This document shows, in pieces, positions 17,621-27,464 of a stretch of DNA of 64,000 nt. The number at the start of each line of letters is the position of its first letter. The first letter of the stretch is position 1. A program made the translations under genes and the position numbers. Under the pieces are notes generated by a model. The model was not told where the DNA came from. It did no database searches and saw only the letters and a list, made by a program, of their open reading frames with translations. Source of the stretch: Enterococcus durans NBRC 100479 = LMG 10746 (lineage in GTDB: Bacteria; Bacillota; Bacilli; Lactobacillales; Enterococcaceae); the NCBI RefSeq assembly GCF_001544215.1, contig NZ_BCQB01000011.1:1-64000 (forward strand). Direction: 5' to 3'.

Positions 17621-19000
17621 TTGGATAATGCATGGAAAGAGCTTCAACCCAAAAATATCTACCAAGGAAGAAAAAGTCATCCTCTAAAAGAAGATGGAAG
17701 ATCCGCCTTGTTGTACCTGTATCAGCCATTGATCGGTGGAGAAGCTCTGAGTCTGTATTTGACCCTCTTATCAGAAATATCAGCTGAAAATGGCCAATCA
17801 CCAGAAGGATTGCATGCAGATCTCTTGAGTAGTTTGAGTTGTGGATTGCCCCAATTTTATGAAGCCCGTAAGCGATTAGAAGGAATCGGTCTTTTAGATG
17901 TTTTTTACAAAGAAGACGCCAGCTTAGGAGCTTGTTTTATTTATGAATTATTAGAACCAATGGATGCCTTCGCTTTTTTCAAAGATAGCGTACTTTCCTT
18001 CTTGCTTTTAGAAAAGGTGGGAGAACGCCGCTATGAACAGTTAGTCCAATTATTCCAACCAAAGACATTTTCGTCTCAAAGCTACCAGAAAATCACAAAA
18101 AAATTTTTGGACGTTTATCGGTTCAGTGAAGCTGCTTATGCTGCTAATCAGGACAAGATCGAAAATGTGCAAGCAGGATTTCAACAAGAAAAACCAGGTT
18201 TATTGGTATCTGATTCAGACCAACCTAAACTAGATTGGGTCTTTTTGACAGAGTGGCTGACAAAAAAACATATCCCAGTTCTTGAAGATCCATTAAAAGA
18301 TCAAATCGAGATGTACCATCAGCTTTACGGCGTGGATGAATTGACTATCGGTGAATGGATTGTTCTAGCCTATGATTTTTCTGAACAAAAAGTCTCGACA
18401 AAAGAACTGCAAAGAATCGTTTTGACAAGTCAAGCACAAAAACCAAAAAAAAGTGATCCAACAAGTCCAGAAACAGGTATAGAAGAAACGGTTACTGCTG
18501 ACAGTTCGTTACCGAACGCCATAGTAGAGTTGATCAAAGAAGCCCGAAGTATCCCACCAATGAAGTATCTTGAAGCATTAAAACAAGAAAAAGGCGGTTT
18601 TGTCTCAAAACAAGAAACATGGTTGATGCAAGACTTAGTTTCTCGTTCAGGCTTATCAAGTAGTGTGATCAATATTTTAGTCAACTATGTGTTGGTCATA
18701 AGAAATCAAGCAAGCTTAAATGCAAGCTTCGTCAACACGATTGCGAATGAATGGGCCCAAAATAAGATTACTACTCCAGAAGAGGCAATCGAGCATATCC
18801 GTACGATCAGTAATCAAGCAAAACTAACGAAAAAAAAGACAACACAGTCATACGCATCTACGCGGCGCAATGTACGCCGTGAAAAACTCCCTGATTGGGT
18901 AAACAAACCCAAAGAGGAACAAAAAATCAGTAGTGAGAAAAAGGCAGAGATCGAACGTAGGTTTAAAGAATATTTTGCAAAAAAGGAGGGCGATAGCTAG
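17621..19000 (+). CDS. dnaB: Replication initiation and membrane attachment protein DnaB
   Basis: A 459-residue Gram-positive DnaB (helicase loader partner, not the E. coli helicase). It works with DnaD and DnaI to load the replicative helicase at origins and restarted forks. It contains two DnaD-like helical repeats (about 20-200 and 300-405) and a basic C-terminal tail (about 412-459) with the motif RREKLPDWV. The TTG start follows AAGGAGG. Its stop overlaps the dnaI start by one base. The tail closely matches the C-terminus of the prophage protein at 43703-44608. Confidence 0.93.
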   Translation: MDNAWKELQPKNIYQGRKSHPLKEDGRSALLYLYQPLIGGEALSLYLTLLSEISAENGQSPEGLHADLLSSLSCGLPQFYEARKRLEGIGLLDVFYKEDASLGACFIYELLEPMDAFAFFKDSVLSFLLLEKVGERRYEQLVQLFQPKTFSSQSYQKITKKFLDVYRFSEAAYAANQDKIENVQAGFQQEKPGLLVSDSDQPKLDWVFLTEWLTKKHIPVLEDPLKDQIEMYHQLYGVDELTIGEWIVLAYDFSEQKVSTKELQRIVLTSQAQKPKKSDPTSPETGIEETVTADSSLPNAIVELIKEARSIPPMKYLEALKQEKGGFVSKQETWLMQDLVSRSGLSSSVINILVNYVLVIRNQASLNASFVNTIANEWAQNKITTPEEAIEHIRTISNQAKLTKKKTTQSYASTRRNVRREKLPDWVNKPKEEQKISSEKKAEIERRFKEYFAKKEGDS

Positions 19001-19926
19001 TGGAAGATGTCGGAAAAGAGCTAAAGAAAATCATTAGCAGAAGAGATTATCAGCAGAAATTTACTGAGATGATCCAAGAAGTCTTGAACGATCCAGATGT
19101 TCAAAGTTTCTTATCAGAACATCAAGAAGATTTGACACAAGCAGATATTGAAAAAAGTTATGCTAAACTGTATGAATTTGTTCAAGAAAAACGGAAGTAT
19201 CAAAAAAATGATCCTACGATGATCGCACCAGGCTATGAGCCCAAATTGACTCTGAACTTTCACTATGTCGATGTGACGTATGTACCAACAGAAGCTTTGC
19301 TTGCGAAAAAAAGACAAGAAGAGATCAAAAGTCGGATCAAAGCAGTGGATATGCCAAAAGATATCCAAGATGCCTCATTCAAAAATTTCGAACGTACAGA
19401 TGGTCGGAGCTATGCCAGCTTCGAGGCGCTTGATTTTGTCGAACACTATAGTGCTGATCCTAAGGGGTACCACAAGGGACTATATCTAGTCGGTAGTTTT
19501 GGAATCGGAAAAACGTACTTGCTAGGTGCAACAGCAAGAGAGTTAGCTATCAAAGGGTTCACGACCACGCTAGTCCACTTCCCGACTTTTGCGGTAGAAA
19601 TGAAACAGGCGATCGGGAAAGACCAAGTGGCGGAGAAATTAGACGCAGTCAAGTGTTCACCAATCCTCATGATGGATGATATCGGCGCCGATGCAATGAG
19701 CAGTTGGATCAGAGATGAAGTATTCGGTGTGATCCTACAATATCGGATGCAAGAACAGCTTCCGACATTTTTTTCTTCAAACTTCACGATGGATGAGTTG
19801 GAACAACATTTATCTGTCACGCAGCGTGGCGATGAAGAGCCATTAAAAGCCAAAAGGATCATGGAACGGATCCGCTATTTGACCAAAGAAATCGAAATGA
19901 CTGGGCGTAATCGAAGGAATGGTTGA
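19000..19926 (+). CDS. dnaI: Primosomal protein DnaI, helicase loader
   Basis: A 308-residue AAA+ helicase loader. The N-terminal domain (about 1-130) binds the replicative helicase, and the C-terminal ATPase domain has Walker A GSFGIGKT (about 165-172), Walker B LMMDDIGAD and the sensor region FFSSNFTMDEL. The GTG start overlaps the dnaB stop (TAGTG), with AGGAGG just upstream inside dnaB. This tight coupling fits the two proteins acting together at initiation. Confidence 0.95.
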   Translation: MEDVGKELKKIISRRDYQQKFTEMIQEVLNDPDVQSFLSEHQEDLTQADIEKSYAKLYEFVQEKRKYQKNDPTMIAPGYEPKLTLNFHYVDVTYVPTEALLAKKRQEEIKSRIKAVDMPKDIQDASFKNFERTDGRSYASFEALDFVEHYSADPKGYHKGLYLVGSFGIGKTYLLGATARELAIKGFTTTLVHFPTFAVEMKQAIGKDQVAEKLDAVKCSPILMMDDIGADAMSSWIRDEVFGVILQYRMQEQLPTFFSSNFTMDELEQHLSVTQRGDEEPLKAKRIMERIRYLTKEIEMTGRNRRNG

Positions 19927-20131
19927 ATAATTCTCCCGAGCCTTTAATAAAACATGCAAAATTGTGAAAGATGTTTTGTTCAGAAATCATTACACCATAT
20001 ACGATAGTATCAAAGAAAATAGAACAGAAGTATTCAGCTTCAAGAAAAAAGGTTTTCCGTAAAATACTGCTAAAATTTTGTAGGATTTTCGTTTGAAAAA
20101 CTATTTTTTGAAACATCATGTATTCAAAAAA

Positions 20132-20162
20132 GAGAGTGTGACAATTTTTGTCACACCCTCTT
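20132..20162. terminator. Bidirectional-looking terminator after dnaI
   Basis: GAGTGTGACAA and TTGTCACACCCTC pair around a short T loop. The T-run is stronger on the minus-strand reading. The sequence closely resembles the terminator at 11707. Nothing else is seen in 19927-20276 apart from a probable promoter and leader for the lipoprotein. Confidence 0.7.
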
Positions 20163-20276
20163 TACATAATTATATGCACTACCTAAAGGGAAGCGAATCC
20201 ATCTATTAGGCAAACATATAGTAGTCGGGCGCAACCATCAAAATAAGTCAACTAAAAATGAGCTGGAGGAAATTTT

Positions 20277-20714
20277 ATGAAGATTTTATTTTCAACAATG
20301 ATTGCGGCTGGTTTACTTTTTACATTAACAGGCTGCGGAAACGAAGACTCAAGTAAAGCATCGATCGATTCGATCAGTGCGGAAACATCGACGGAAGTAA
20401 GCAACTCTGCAACGCAAGGTCAAAGTATTTTTAATGGCGAAATCGAAAGTATCTCAGAACCGGATGATTCGACGATCCAAATCAAAGTGATCAACGTAAA
20501 AGAAATAAAAGACCCGGAAAATATCGGAAGCTCTTTTACGAATGATGGTGTCATTTTGAATGCGTCTGAGGAGCAACTAAAAGATGGAAAAGAGGCATTC
20601 GAGAAAGGTGATCAGATCGAGATCATATTAGTAGAAAATTCCATAATGACAATGTCGATCCCACCGCAGATCCCTGGTAATTCGATTGTCGAAATAGCGC
20701 GGATCGAAGAATAG
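20277..20714 (+). CDS. Small lipoprotein, paralogue 1
   Basis: A 145-residue predicted lipoprotein with a signal peptide (about 1-19) and lipobox LTGCGN, so Cys20 should be lipidated and the protein anchored outside the membrane. A Ser/Thr-rich linker (about 22-50) is followed by a beta-rich domain starting FNGEIESISEPDDSTIQIKV and ending in EIARIEE. The ATG follows GGAGGAAATTTT. The domain, including LKDGKEAFEKGDQIEIIL, is shared with the next gene. Function unknown. Confidence 0.8.
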   Translation: MKILFSTMIAAGLLFTLTGCGNEDSSKASIDSISAETSTEVSNSATQGQSIFNGEIESISEPDDSTIQIKVINVKEIKDPENIGSSFTNDGVILNASEEQLKDGKEAFEKGDQIEIILVENSIMTMSIPPQIPGNSIVEIARIEE

Positions 20715-21059
20715 GACCACTTATTAAAAAATCAACTTGAATTAATAGTTTGCTAGTCCACATAAGTACCGCAAAGTTAGGGAAGTAGTGAGAAAAAACT
20801 CATATTCGCTTCCTAACGAAACAGAATAAGCAGCGGGAACAAAAGTAACAAATCCGAAGCATAAAAAGCAGATTTTTAAGAATTTGAAAAACAAATTTTT
20901 GGAATGTTTGCTTTTTTCTTGTGACATGACACTTTGTCCGAGCTTCTTTTACATAAATGAATCTACATGGACCAAAGAACAACAAATGTAGTTGCTAAAG
21001 GCAAATAGCTAGACACGATCGTCAAATAAGTGAACGACAATGATTTGAAGGAGGTATTC
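20715..21059. other. Intergenic region between the two lipoprotein genes
   Basis: No coding frame of note. A hairpin can form between GTTAG at 20776-20780 with its continuation and CCTAAC at 20812-20817, and a second short one between CTACAT and ATGTAG near 20962-20992. It probably carries the second lipoprotein's promoter and leader, but I see no convincing sigma-A boxes. Confidence 0.4.
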
Positions 21060-21431
21060 ATGAAACGTATTTTTTCATCGATAATCGCTATCGTATTCCT
21101 TTCTTTGACTGGTTGCGGAAACCAAGAGAACGATTATCTCTCAGAAAAAAAAGAACGGTATGTCTACACTGGAGAAATTTTCAGTATTTCGGAAAGTGAA
21201 AAATCGATATTTACTATCATAGTAACGAATATAAAAAACATAGAAGAATCAAAGGATCGTGCTGGTGATATGGTTTTGAAAGCGACTGCTGAAAAATTGA
21301 AAGATGGCAAAGACTCAATACATGTTGGTGATCAAATCAAGTTTGTACTGAAGGATTTGCGAATGACCAAGTCGGATCCTCCGATAGTCTTTCTTGATTC
21401 TTTGATCGAAATAGCACGTATTGAATCGTAG
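21060..21431 (+). CDS. Small lipoprotein, paralogue 2
   Basis: A 123-residue lipoprotein with signal peptide and lipobox LTGCGN (Cys about 18). It shares the domain layout of the 20277 gene: YTGEIFSISESEKSIFTIIV, LKDGKDSIHVGDQIKFVL and the ending LIEIARIES. It lacks the long Ser/Thr linker. Start 21060 follows AAGGAGG, so the in-frame ATG at 21030 is rejected. The pair looks like an old tandem duplication of a surface protein of unknown role. Confidence 0.8.
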   Translation: MKRIFSSIIAIVFLSLTGCGNQENDYLSEKKERYVYTGEIFSISESEKSIFTIIVTNIKNIEESKDRAGDMVLKATAEKLKDGKDSIHVGDQIKFVLKDLRMTKSDPPIVFLDSLIEIARIES

Positions 21432-21463
21432 ACAGTAGGATTTTAGAAAAAAATAAAAAAATG

Positions 21464-21499
21464 AAGGAGATTTGAAATTTTTTCTTTTCGAATCTCCTT
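21464..21499. terminator. 13-bp inverted repeat between lipoprotein gene and trmK
   Basis: AAGGAGATTTGAA (21464-21476) pairs with TTCGAATCTCCTT (21487-21499) with one G-U pair. The T-run lies on the minus side (the A-run at 21446-21460), while the plus side runs into AT-rich sequence, so its direction is ambiguous. Confidence 0.55.
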
Positions 21500-21543
21500 A
21501 AATTATAATGAAAATGTTATAATGGCGTGGAAGGAGTGAAGGT

Positions 21544-22242
21544 ATGAACCATTTGGAATTATCTAAACGTTTAGCGAAGGTGGGAGAATTTGTTCCAGAA
21601 AATGCTCGTTTAGCAGATATTGGCTCTGACCATGCTTATTTACCAGTAGCACTAATGTTAAAAGGAAAAATCCAATTTGCAGTTGCTGGCGAAGTAGTAA
21701 AAGGTCCTTATGAATCAGCGAGGAAACAAGTGCGAAAGGACGGCTTAGAAAAGCAGATCACTGTACGTCTGGCAAATGGCTTAGATGCAATCGAAGCAGA
21801 AGATCAAATTGATGCAATCACGATTGCTGGAATGGGTGGTTCATTGATTCGGGAAATTCTAGAAGCTGGTAAACAAAAAAATCGCTTATCTGGGAACGAA
21901 CGCCTGATTCTTCAGCCAAATATCGGTGAACGAACATTGAGAAGCTGGTTGCAAGAGAACAATTATCAACTCATTGCAGAAACGATTTTAGAAGAAAATA
22001 AAAAAATCTATGAGATCCTTGTGGCGGAAAAGACACAAGAGAAAGTCACCTATAGTGAAAAAGAATTGATGTTTGGTCCCCACTTATTGAACGAGTCCAA
22101 TGAAGTGTTTCTCAATAAGTGGCAACGAGAACTGAAACAGCGACAAACGATTCTGCAACAGCTGGCTCATGCAACAAATCAGCAAGCCAGAAAAGAACGA
22201 ATGGAAAGTGAAATCAAAATGATTGAGGAGGTGCTAGGCTAA
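21544..22242 (+). CDS. trmK: tRNA (adenine(22)-N(1))-methyltransferase
   Basis: A 232-residue SAM-dependent methyltransferase of the TrmK family, which modifies A22 in the D-loop of some tRNAs. Motif I is ADIGSDHAYLPVAL (about 24-37), with a later AITIAGMGGSLIREIL segment and a C-terminal coiled coil (about 175-230). The start is preceded by GGAAGGAGTGAAGG. It overlaps the following Nif3-like gene by one base, an arrangement common in Firmicutes. Confidence 0.94.
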   Translation: MNHLELSKRLAKVGEFVPENARLADIGSDHAYLPVALMLKGKIQFAVAGEVVKGPYESARKQVRKDGLEKQITVRLANGLDAIEAEDQIDAITIAGMGGSLIREILEAGKQKNRLSGNERLILQPNIGERTLRSWLQENNYQLIAETILEENKKIYEILVAEKTQEKVTYSEKELMFGPHLLNESNEVFLNKWQRELKQRQTILQQLAHATNQQARKERMESEIKMIEEVLG

Positions 22243-23363
22243 TGACAGTCGACGGCAATGTGTTCATTCGCAAATTTGAAGAATACTGCCCTCAATGGCT
22301 GGCAGAAGACGGCGATCCTGTAGGTCTACACATTGGGACGTTGAATAAACCGATCCAACGAGTGATGATGACGCTTGATGTTCGACCGGAAGTCGTAAAA
22401 GAAGCCATTGATAAAAAGATCGATCTATTGATTGCAAAACACCCGCCTATCTTTCGACCAGTGAAACGTTTAAATACAGATGTTCCGCAAGAAAAGATGT
22501 ATGCGGATCTATTGAAACATGATATCGCTGTGTATGCTGCACATACCAATATGGATATCATTGAAGATGGGTTAAATGATTGGTTTTGTGAATTGCTCGG
22601 TGTCAAGGTCGAAAACTACTTAGTCAAAACACATGAACGTCATTATAAAAAACTAGCTGTATATATACCTGTGGAACAAGCTGAAGAATTACGTAAAGCA
22701 TTGGCTCAAGCTGGTGCAGGCCAACAAGGAAACTATGACTCCACCAGCTTTACTACGATCGGCCAAGGACGTTTTCGACCAAATGATTCTGCTCACCCTG
22801 CAATCGGTGAAGCTGGTCAACTGGAGAAGGTCCAAGAAGCGAAAGTAGAAGTCATTTTTCCTGAACATCTTGAGCAAAAAATTCTTCGAGCGATGTACGC
22901 GGTCCATCCATATGAAGAAGTGGCTTATGATTTGTTTAAAATCGATGAGCCAACTAAAACATGGGGACTTGGCCGTATCGGAGAATTATCAGAAGAAATG
23001 CCTCTCGACACTTTTGTAGCCAAAGTGAAAGAAGCGTTCCAATTAGACGGACTTCGCGTCGTACGTCCCACAGAAAAAGAAGTAATGGTCAAGCGAGTGG
23101 CAATCTGTGGTGGCAGTGGGGAAAAATTTTATCCTCATGCACTGTCTCAAAAAGCTGATGTTTATATTACTGGCGATATTTATTACCATACAGCACAGGA
23201 CATGCAGAGCGCAGGTCTTGCAGCCATTGATCCGGGACATTATATCGAATCATTGTGCAAAGAGAAGTTTATCGAAAAATTTGAATCTTGGAAAAAAGAA
23301 GAGGATTGGTCTATTGACTTCTTTGTTTCTGAAACAGATACCAACCCATTTCAATTTAACTAA
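22242..23363 (+). CDS. Nif3-like dinuclear metal centre protein
   Basis: A 373-residue protein of the NIF3/YqfO family. Metal ligands are visible in AKHPPIFRP (about 66-74), AHTNMD (about 101-106) and DPGHYIE near 330. An inserted CutA-like PII domain (about 130-235) is typical of Gram-positive members, which form toroidal hexamers. The molecular function is unresolved; a GTP cyclohydrolase-like fold has been suggested. The start overlaps the trmK stop. Confidence 0.9.
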   Translation: MTVDGNVFIRKFEEYCPQWLAEDGDPVGLHIGTLNKPIQRVMMTLDVRPEVVKEAIDKKIDLLIAKHPPIFRPVKRLNTDVPQEKMYADLLKHDIAVYAAHTNMDIIEDGLNDWFCELLGVKVENYLVKTHERHYKKLAVYIPVEQAEELRKALAQAGAGQQGNYDSTSFTTIGQGRFRPNDSAHPAIGEAGQLEKVQEAKVEVIFPEHLEQKILRAMYAVHPYEEVAYDLFKIDEPTKTWGLGRIGELSEEMPLDTFVAKVKEAFQLDGLRVVRPTEKEVMVKRVAICGGSGEKFYPHALSQKADVYITGDIYYHTAQDMQSAGLAAIDPGHYIESLCKEKFIEKFESWKKEEDWSIDFFVSETDTNPFQFN

Positions 23364-23377
23364 AAGGAGAGAATTTT

Positions 23378-24610
23378 ATGTACGAAAATCTTTTACCTCG
23401 TTTTTTACGCTATGTTAAAACAGAAACACGCTCAGATGCAACAAGTCAAACGACACCATCTACTCAAACACAAGTCGCTTTTGCACAAGTTCTAAAAAAA
23501 GAACTAGAAGAACTTGGATTGTCGGATGTTTTCTACAATGAAGAAAATGGTTTTGTGATCGGTACATTACCAAGCAATGTGGATCGTCCTGTGCGTTCGA
23601 TCGGTTTCATCTCCCATATGGATACAGCTGACTTCAATGCGGAAGGGGTCAATCCTCAGATTATTGAGAATTATGATGGGGAATCAGTGATCGTACTGGA
23701 TAGCGAAGAACGCTATACGCTAAATACTAAAGACTTTCCTAATTTAAAGAATTATGAAGGCCACACATTGATTACGACAGACGGCAGTACGCTACTGGGA
23801 GCAGATGATAAAGCAGGGATCGCTGAAATCATGACAGCAATGGAAATCTTGATCAAAAACCCAACGATTCCACATGGTGAAATCAAAGTAGCATTTGGTC
23901 CAGATGAAGAGATCGGTGTAGGGGCGGATAAGTTTGATGTTGAAGCATTCAATGTTGATTTTGCATATACTGTCGATGGCGGTCCATTAGGCGAATTGCA
24001 ATATGAGACATTTAGCGCAGCTCAAGCAGAGATTTCGATCCAAGGAAAAAATGTCCATCCTGGTACAGCAAAAGACACGATGATCAATGCGCTGCAATTA
24101 GCGATTGATTTCCATAACCAACTGCCAGCAGATGAAGTACCGGAAAAAACAGAAGGTTATGAAGGCTTCTTCCATTTGATGGCCTTGAATGGAAATACAG
24201 AAGAAGCAACGATGAGTTATATCATCCGCGACCATAATCGTGAAAATTTTGAAGCTCGCAAAGCATTGATCACGGAGATCCAAGAAAAATTGAACCGTCG
24301 ATTTGACCAAGAACGAGTAAAAGTCAATATGTACGATCAATACTACAATATGCGTGAAATCATTGAAAAAGACATGAGTATCGTCGAACTAGCAAAACAA
24401 GCAATGATCGATCTAGAAATCGAACCGATCATTGAACCAGTCCGTGGCGGAACGGATGGTTCAAAAATTTCATATCTAGGTATTCCGACCCCTAACCTAT
24501 TTGCTGGTGGAGAAAACATGCATGGACGCTTCGAGTTTGTTTCTCTTCAAGTAATGGAAAAAGCGGCAGATGTAATTGTAAAAATTGCGGAATTGAACAC
24601 AAACGTTTAA
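23378..24610 (+). CDS. pepT: Peptidase T (tripeptide aminopeptidase)
   Basis: A 410-residue M20B dinuclear zinc peptidase that releases the N-terminal residue from tripeptides in the cytoplasm. Metal and catalytic motifs are in order: SHMDTAD (about 79-85), [12 protein letters not shown] (about 144-155), [11 protein letters not shown] (about 176-186), YTVDGG (about 198-203) and PVRGGTDGS (about 355-363). Its length matches the family. The ATG follows AAGGAGAG, 14 bases after the Nif3-like gene, so it is probably the operon end. Confidence 0.96.
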   Translation: MYENLLPRFLRYVKTETRSDATSQTTPSTQTQVAFAQVLKKELEELGLSDVFYNEENGFVIGTLPSNVDRPVRSIGFISHMDTADFNAEGVNPQIIENYDGESVIVLDSEERYTLNTKDFPNLKNYEGHTLITTDGSTLLGADDKAGIAEIMTAMEILIKNPTIPHGEIKVAFGPDEEIGVGADKFDVEAFNVDFAYTVDGGPLGELQYETFSAAQAEISIQGKNVHPGTAKDTMINALQLAIDFHNQLPADEVPEKTEGYEGFFHLMALNGNTEEATMSYIIRDHNRENFEARKALITEIQEKLNRRFDQERVKVNMYDQYYNMREIIEKDMSIVELAKQAMIDLEIEPIIEPVRGGTDGSKISYLGIPTPNLFAGGENMHGRFEFVSLQVMEKAADVIVKIAELNTNV

Positions 24611-24662
24611 AATTGAATAGGATGTCGGATCAGTCAGCTAGTCGAGCGGTTCGATAAACGTT

Positions 24663-24708
24663 GGGGGGAGGACGAATTCCAAGTGGAACCGTCTATCCCC
24701 TTGATTTT
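24663..24708 (+). terminator. Terminator after pepT
   Basis: GGGGGGAGGACGAATTCC pairs with GGAACCGTCTATCCCC around a short loop, followed by TTGATTTTTG. Confidence 0.7.
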
Positions 24709-24734
24709 TGTGTGAAATTAGGAGGTAAAAGAGT

Positions 24735-25637
24735 ATGGAAAAATTGCTGGTCTTTTATAATGAAAGCTCAGGAAATGACGAAGGCGAAAAATTAGCAAAA
24801 TGGTTCAAAGATTACGTGAGTGAAAAGCGACCAGAGCTAACCGTTTATTTAACGGAAACCGGTCCCTCGGTGAAACACAAGACACTTGTAAAAAAAGCAG
24901 AAGAACACGAAGCAGATACCTTGATCATCATTGGGGGAGACGGAACGATCCATCATATCGTCCAAGCTTTCCAGAAGAAACTAGAACATTATCAAGTAGG
25001 ATTATTACCCGGTGGAACAGTCAATAATCTAGCAAAGGTACTTGGAATCCCTATAGACAAAGAAGAAGCGGCAGATGTTATTTTAGGGGAAGCCATTCGT
25101 AAAATCGATTATGGAAAAGTAAATGATGAAGTGATCATTTCCACATTAACGATCGGGATACTCGCTGATACAGCTGTTTGGATCAGCCAAAAGGAAAAAC
25201 AACGATATGGATCTTGGATATTTATGAAGCGTTTTGTCAATCTATTGCTGAAAAAGAAAAAATATCATCTAGATATCAAAACAGAGAACGAACACTGGAA
25301 AGGAAAAACGCAGTTACTGACAGTTACGATGACGAATTCTGTTGGCGGGTATACAAATTTTGATGATTCTGCTAGTCCAGATGATGGAAAATTCCACATA
25401 ACGATCATTCCATCTCTTGATATTTTCCGATTTATCTTTTATCTTCCTCGTATAATCAAAGGAAAAATCTATTCAGTCCCTGGGATCACTTATTTGACAG
25501 CAAGCCAAATCAATATCCAAGCGCAGGAAAAAAAGGTTGGCACTCGTACAGATGGTGATACCACCGAGGATCTACCAATTGAATTAGTCGTTGTTCCCAA
25601 GGGACTATCTGTATTTGTTCCAAAAGAAACAAAATAA
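24735..25637 (+). CDS. Diacylglycerol kinase-like lipid kinase (DgkB/YegS family)
   Basis: A 300-residue member of the DAGK catalytic-domain family. The nucleotide-binding signature IIGGDGTIHHIVQ lies at about 61-73, followed by LLPGGTVNNLAK (about 92-103). The C-terminal beta-sandwich has GGYTNFDDSASPDDGKF and RTDGD. It phosphorylates a lipid head group at the membrane inner face; whether it acts on diacylglycerol (DgkB) or another lipid cannot be told. AGGAGG precedes the start. Two small membrane-protein genes follow in likely operon. Confidence 0.88.
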   Translation: MEKLLVFYNESSGNDEGEKLAKWFKDYVSEKRPELTVYLTETGPSVKHKTLVKKAEEHEADTLIIIGGDGTIHHIVQAFQKKLEHYQVGLLPGGTVNNLAKVLGIPIDKEEAADVILGEAIRKIDYGKVNDEVIISTLTIGILADTAVWISQKEKQRYGSWIFMKRFVNLLLKKKKYHLDIKTENEHWKGKTQLLTVTMTNSVGGYTNFDDSASPDDGKFHITIIPSLDIFRFIFYLPRIIKGKIYSVPGITYLTASQINIQAQEKKVGTRTDGDTTEDLPIELVVVPKGLSVFVPKETK

Positions 25638-25664
25638 TTTTTCTGACTAGTTGGAGGAAAAAAC

Positions 25665-25937
25665 ATGAATGCAATTTTATATAACCCTTTGTGGTTTTAT
25701 CTGGTACTTGTAAATATTTATTTGTTTTGTTTGATGGGGTATGATAAACGTCAGGCAAAAAAAGGAAAATGGCGCGTACCAGAAAGTAATTTGATCTTTG
25801 TTAGTTTACTAGGCGGCGGTATTGGTGGCTTGCTTTCACGAAAAGTCTTTCATCATAAAACGAGAAAAAAGAAATTTACAATTGGATTTATGGCGGGTGT
25901 ACTCGTTGATTTGATTTTGATTTATTTTTTTCATTAA
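25665..25937 (+). CDS. DUF1294 family small membrane protein
   Basis: A 90-residue protein with an N-terminal hydrophobic helix (about 8-26), the YDKRQAKKGKWRVPE loop typical of DUF1294, a glycine-rich middle segment (LLGGGIGGLL), a basic stretch (RKKKF) and a C-terminal helix. Function unknown. TTGGAGG precedes the start, and the next gene begins 10 bases after the stop. Confidence 0.85.
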   Translation: MNAILYNPLWFYLVLVNIYLFCLMGYDKRQAKKGKWRVPESNLIFVSLLGGGIGGLLSRKVFHHKTRKKKFTIGFMAGVLVDLILIYFFH

Positions 25938-25947
25938 GGAGTAGTCA

Positions 25948-26991
25948 ATGTCAACTAAAGGAACAAAAACAAAAATAGCCTTAAATCTGCTTTTATTGAT
26001 AGGAATACTAGCCATTATTTATTATTTGATCAATCAATCATTTGCAGATATATTTGCTGAATTACTATCGACAAGTTTAGTTGTTATTGTTGCAGCATTA
26101 GTATTAGGAACACTTTATCAACTTGTAGAAGGACGCTCCATCAAAGAAATTGCAGAACCTTTCGCCAATGATTTTTCTACGATTGACGGCTTCTGGACAT
26201 CCTGTTATATTGCATTTTATCGGATCGTATCGTTCGGTACAGGAACGTTGATCTCGGAGATTTATTTCTACAATAAAAAAGGAATGAAATTCTCTCAAGG
26301 CGCTGGTGTAACTGCATTGCACATGATCATGTACAAACTGGCTGTGATCACGTATGCCATCATCGGTTTGATTGTCCAGTTCTCGTTATTCTATTCTAAA
26401 GGACCATCCATGATCTGGTTCATTATTGCGGGGATCGTCTTGACGGGGCTCATTATTGCTTTTCTGTTATTGATCTCAATAAGTTTGAACCTTCAAATTT
26501 TCTTTGTCAGTGTGTCAAATAAATTATTCAAAAGTCAAAGATTGCGAAAATGGGTCGATACTTGCAATACACAAATCTATTCACTAAGAGAAACAGTTCA
26601 GACGATCGTAAAAGATCGAACAGCATTGCTCCGAATCTATTTTTGGAATATGCTCAAGCTCTTGTTCTGGTATGTGATGCCATATATCTTCTTGGTCGAA
26701 AATCATCCGAATATTGATTTCTTACTGACCTTTTCATTTATTAGCTTTGCGGTAGTATTGTCTGGCGTGATACCGACACCTGCGGGAATCGGTTCATTTG
26801 AATTTGTCTATCTGTTATTATTCAAACCTTTAGTCGGAACTGTCGATGCAGTTTCGTCCTTACTTCTCTATCGTTTCAGTTCATTTATTTTGCCATTTAT
26901 CTACGGGTTCTTTTATGTCGTAGCTGATCGCAGAAAAGTACTAAAAAAAGAGATCAAAGAAGTAAAAAGAGAAAAAGAGCAAAATCATTGA
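25948..26991 (+). CDS. Flippase-like/lysylphosphatidylglycerol synthase-type membrane protein (UPF0104)
   Basis: A 347-residue polytopic membrane protein with about eight helices and the UPF0104 signature: RxxSFGTGTLISEIYFYNKKG near 100 and a GVIPTPAGIGSFEFVY segment near 275-290. The family corresponds to the membrane flippase part of MprF without the synthetase domain. With a lipid kinase upstream, a role in lipid handling is plausible but inferred. The C-terminus is strongly basic. Confidence 0.83.
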   Translation: MSTKGTKTKIALNLLLLIGILAIIYYLINQSFADIFAELLSTSLVVIVAALVLGTLYQLVEGRSIKEIAEPFANDFSTIDGFWTSCYIAFYRIVSFGTGTLISEIYFYNKKGMKFSQGAGVTALHMIMYKLAVITYAIIGLIVQFSLFYSKGPSMIWFIIAGIVLTGLIIAFLLLISISLNLQIFFVSVSNKLFKSQRLRKWVDTCNTQIYSLRETVQTIVKDRTALLRIYFWNMLKLLFWYVMPYIFLVENHPNIDFLLTFSFISFAVVLSGVIPTPAGIGSFEFVYLLLFKPLVGTVDAVSSLLLYRFSSFILPFIYGFFYVVADRRKVLKKEIKEVKREKEQNH

Positions 26992-27004
26992 TCAAATAAG
27001 AGAG

Positions 27005-27267
27005 GAGGTTGGGACAGAAGTGTTTAACTCCGAGAAATAAGAAGAAATTAACGAAAATTGCTTTTCAAATTTTTGTGAATTTCGGCTTATTTCCGAAGGA
27101 GCTACTTCTGCTCCCACCGTTTATTCGGAGTTAGAGTCTGTGGCAAAACTGATTTTTAGTTTTGTCCCACGCTCACTTTTTTTGACATTTCCGAAAAAAC
27201 TGACTTTTGGACGCCCTTTATTCGAGAGTGTGTAACAAAACTGACGTTTAGATTTGTCCGCATTCTC
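27005..27267. repeat. Dispersed intergenic inverted-repeat element, copy B plus a partial tandem module
   Basis: 27005-27178 nearly repeats 184-350, with small differences (TTTCCGAAGG for TTTAAGAAGG, and an extra GGAGTTA). A diverged second copy of its last module (TTTATTCGAGAG to CCGCATTCTC) follows at about 27217-27267. It sits between the end of the UPF0104 operon and the clpB promoter; 26992-27464 holds no gene. Confidence 0.7.
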
Positions 27268-27376
27268 TAAACATAGTAACAGGCGGAAGCAGAAGATCAC
27301 TTTTTGTTTCAGCCTATTTCTTTTTTAAAAATAGGTAAAGAAGTGTAAGATAAAAGGTAGAAAAGTAACGTTATTC

Positions 27377-27406
27377 TTTGACCAATATTGACCAAACGAG
27401 TATAAT
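27377..27406 (+). promoter_or_regulatory. clpB promoter with overlapping CtsR-type operator
   Basis: TTTGACCAATATTGACC (27377-27393) matches the heptad direct repeat bound by CtsR, the repressor of clp genes. Its first TTGACC (27378-27383) also serves as the -35 box, spaced exactly 17 bases from a consensus TATAAT at 27401-27406. Repressor binding would therefore cover the -35 and spacer. Confidence 0.88.
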
Positions 27407-27464
27407 AATAATCGTAAAGAATTGATGAAAAACAATTCATACTCTTTATTTAGGAGGTAAGAAG

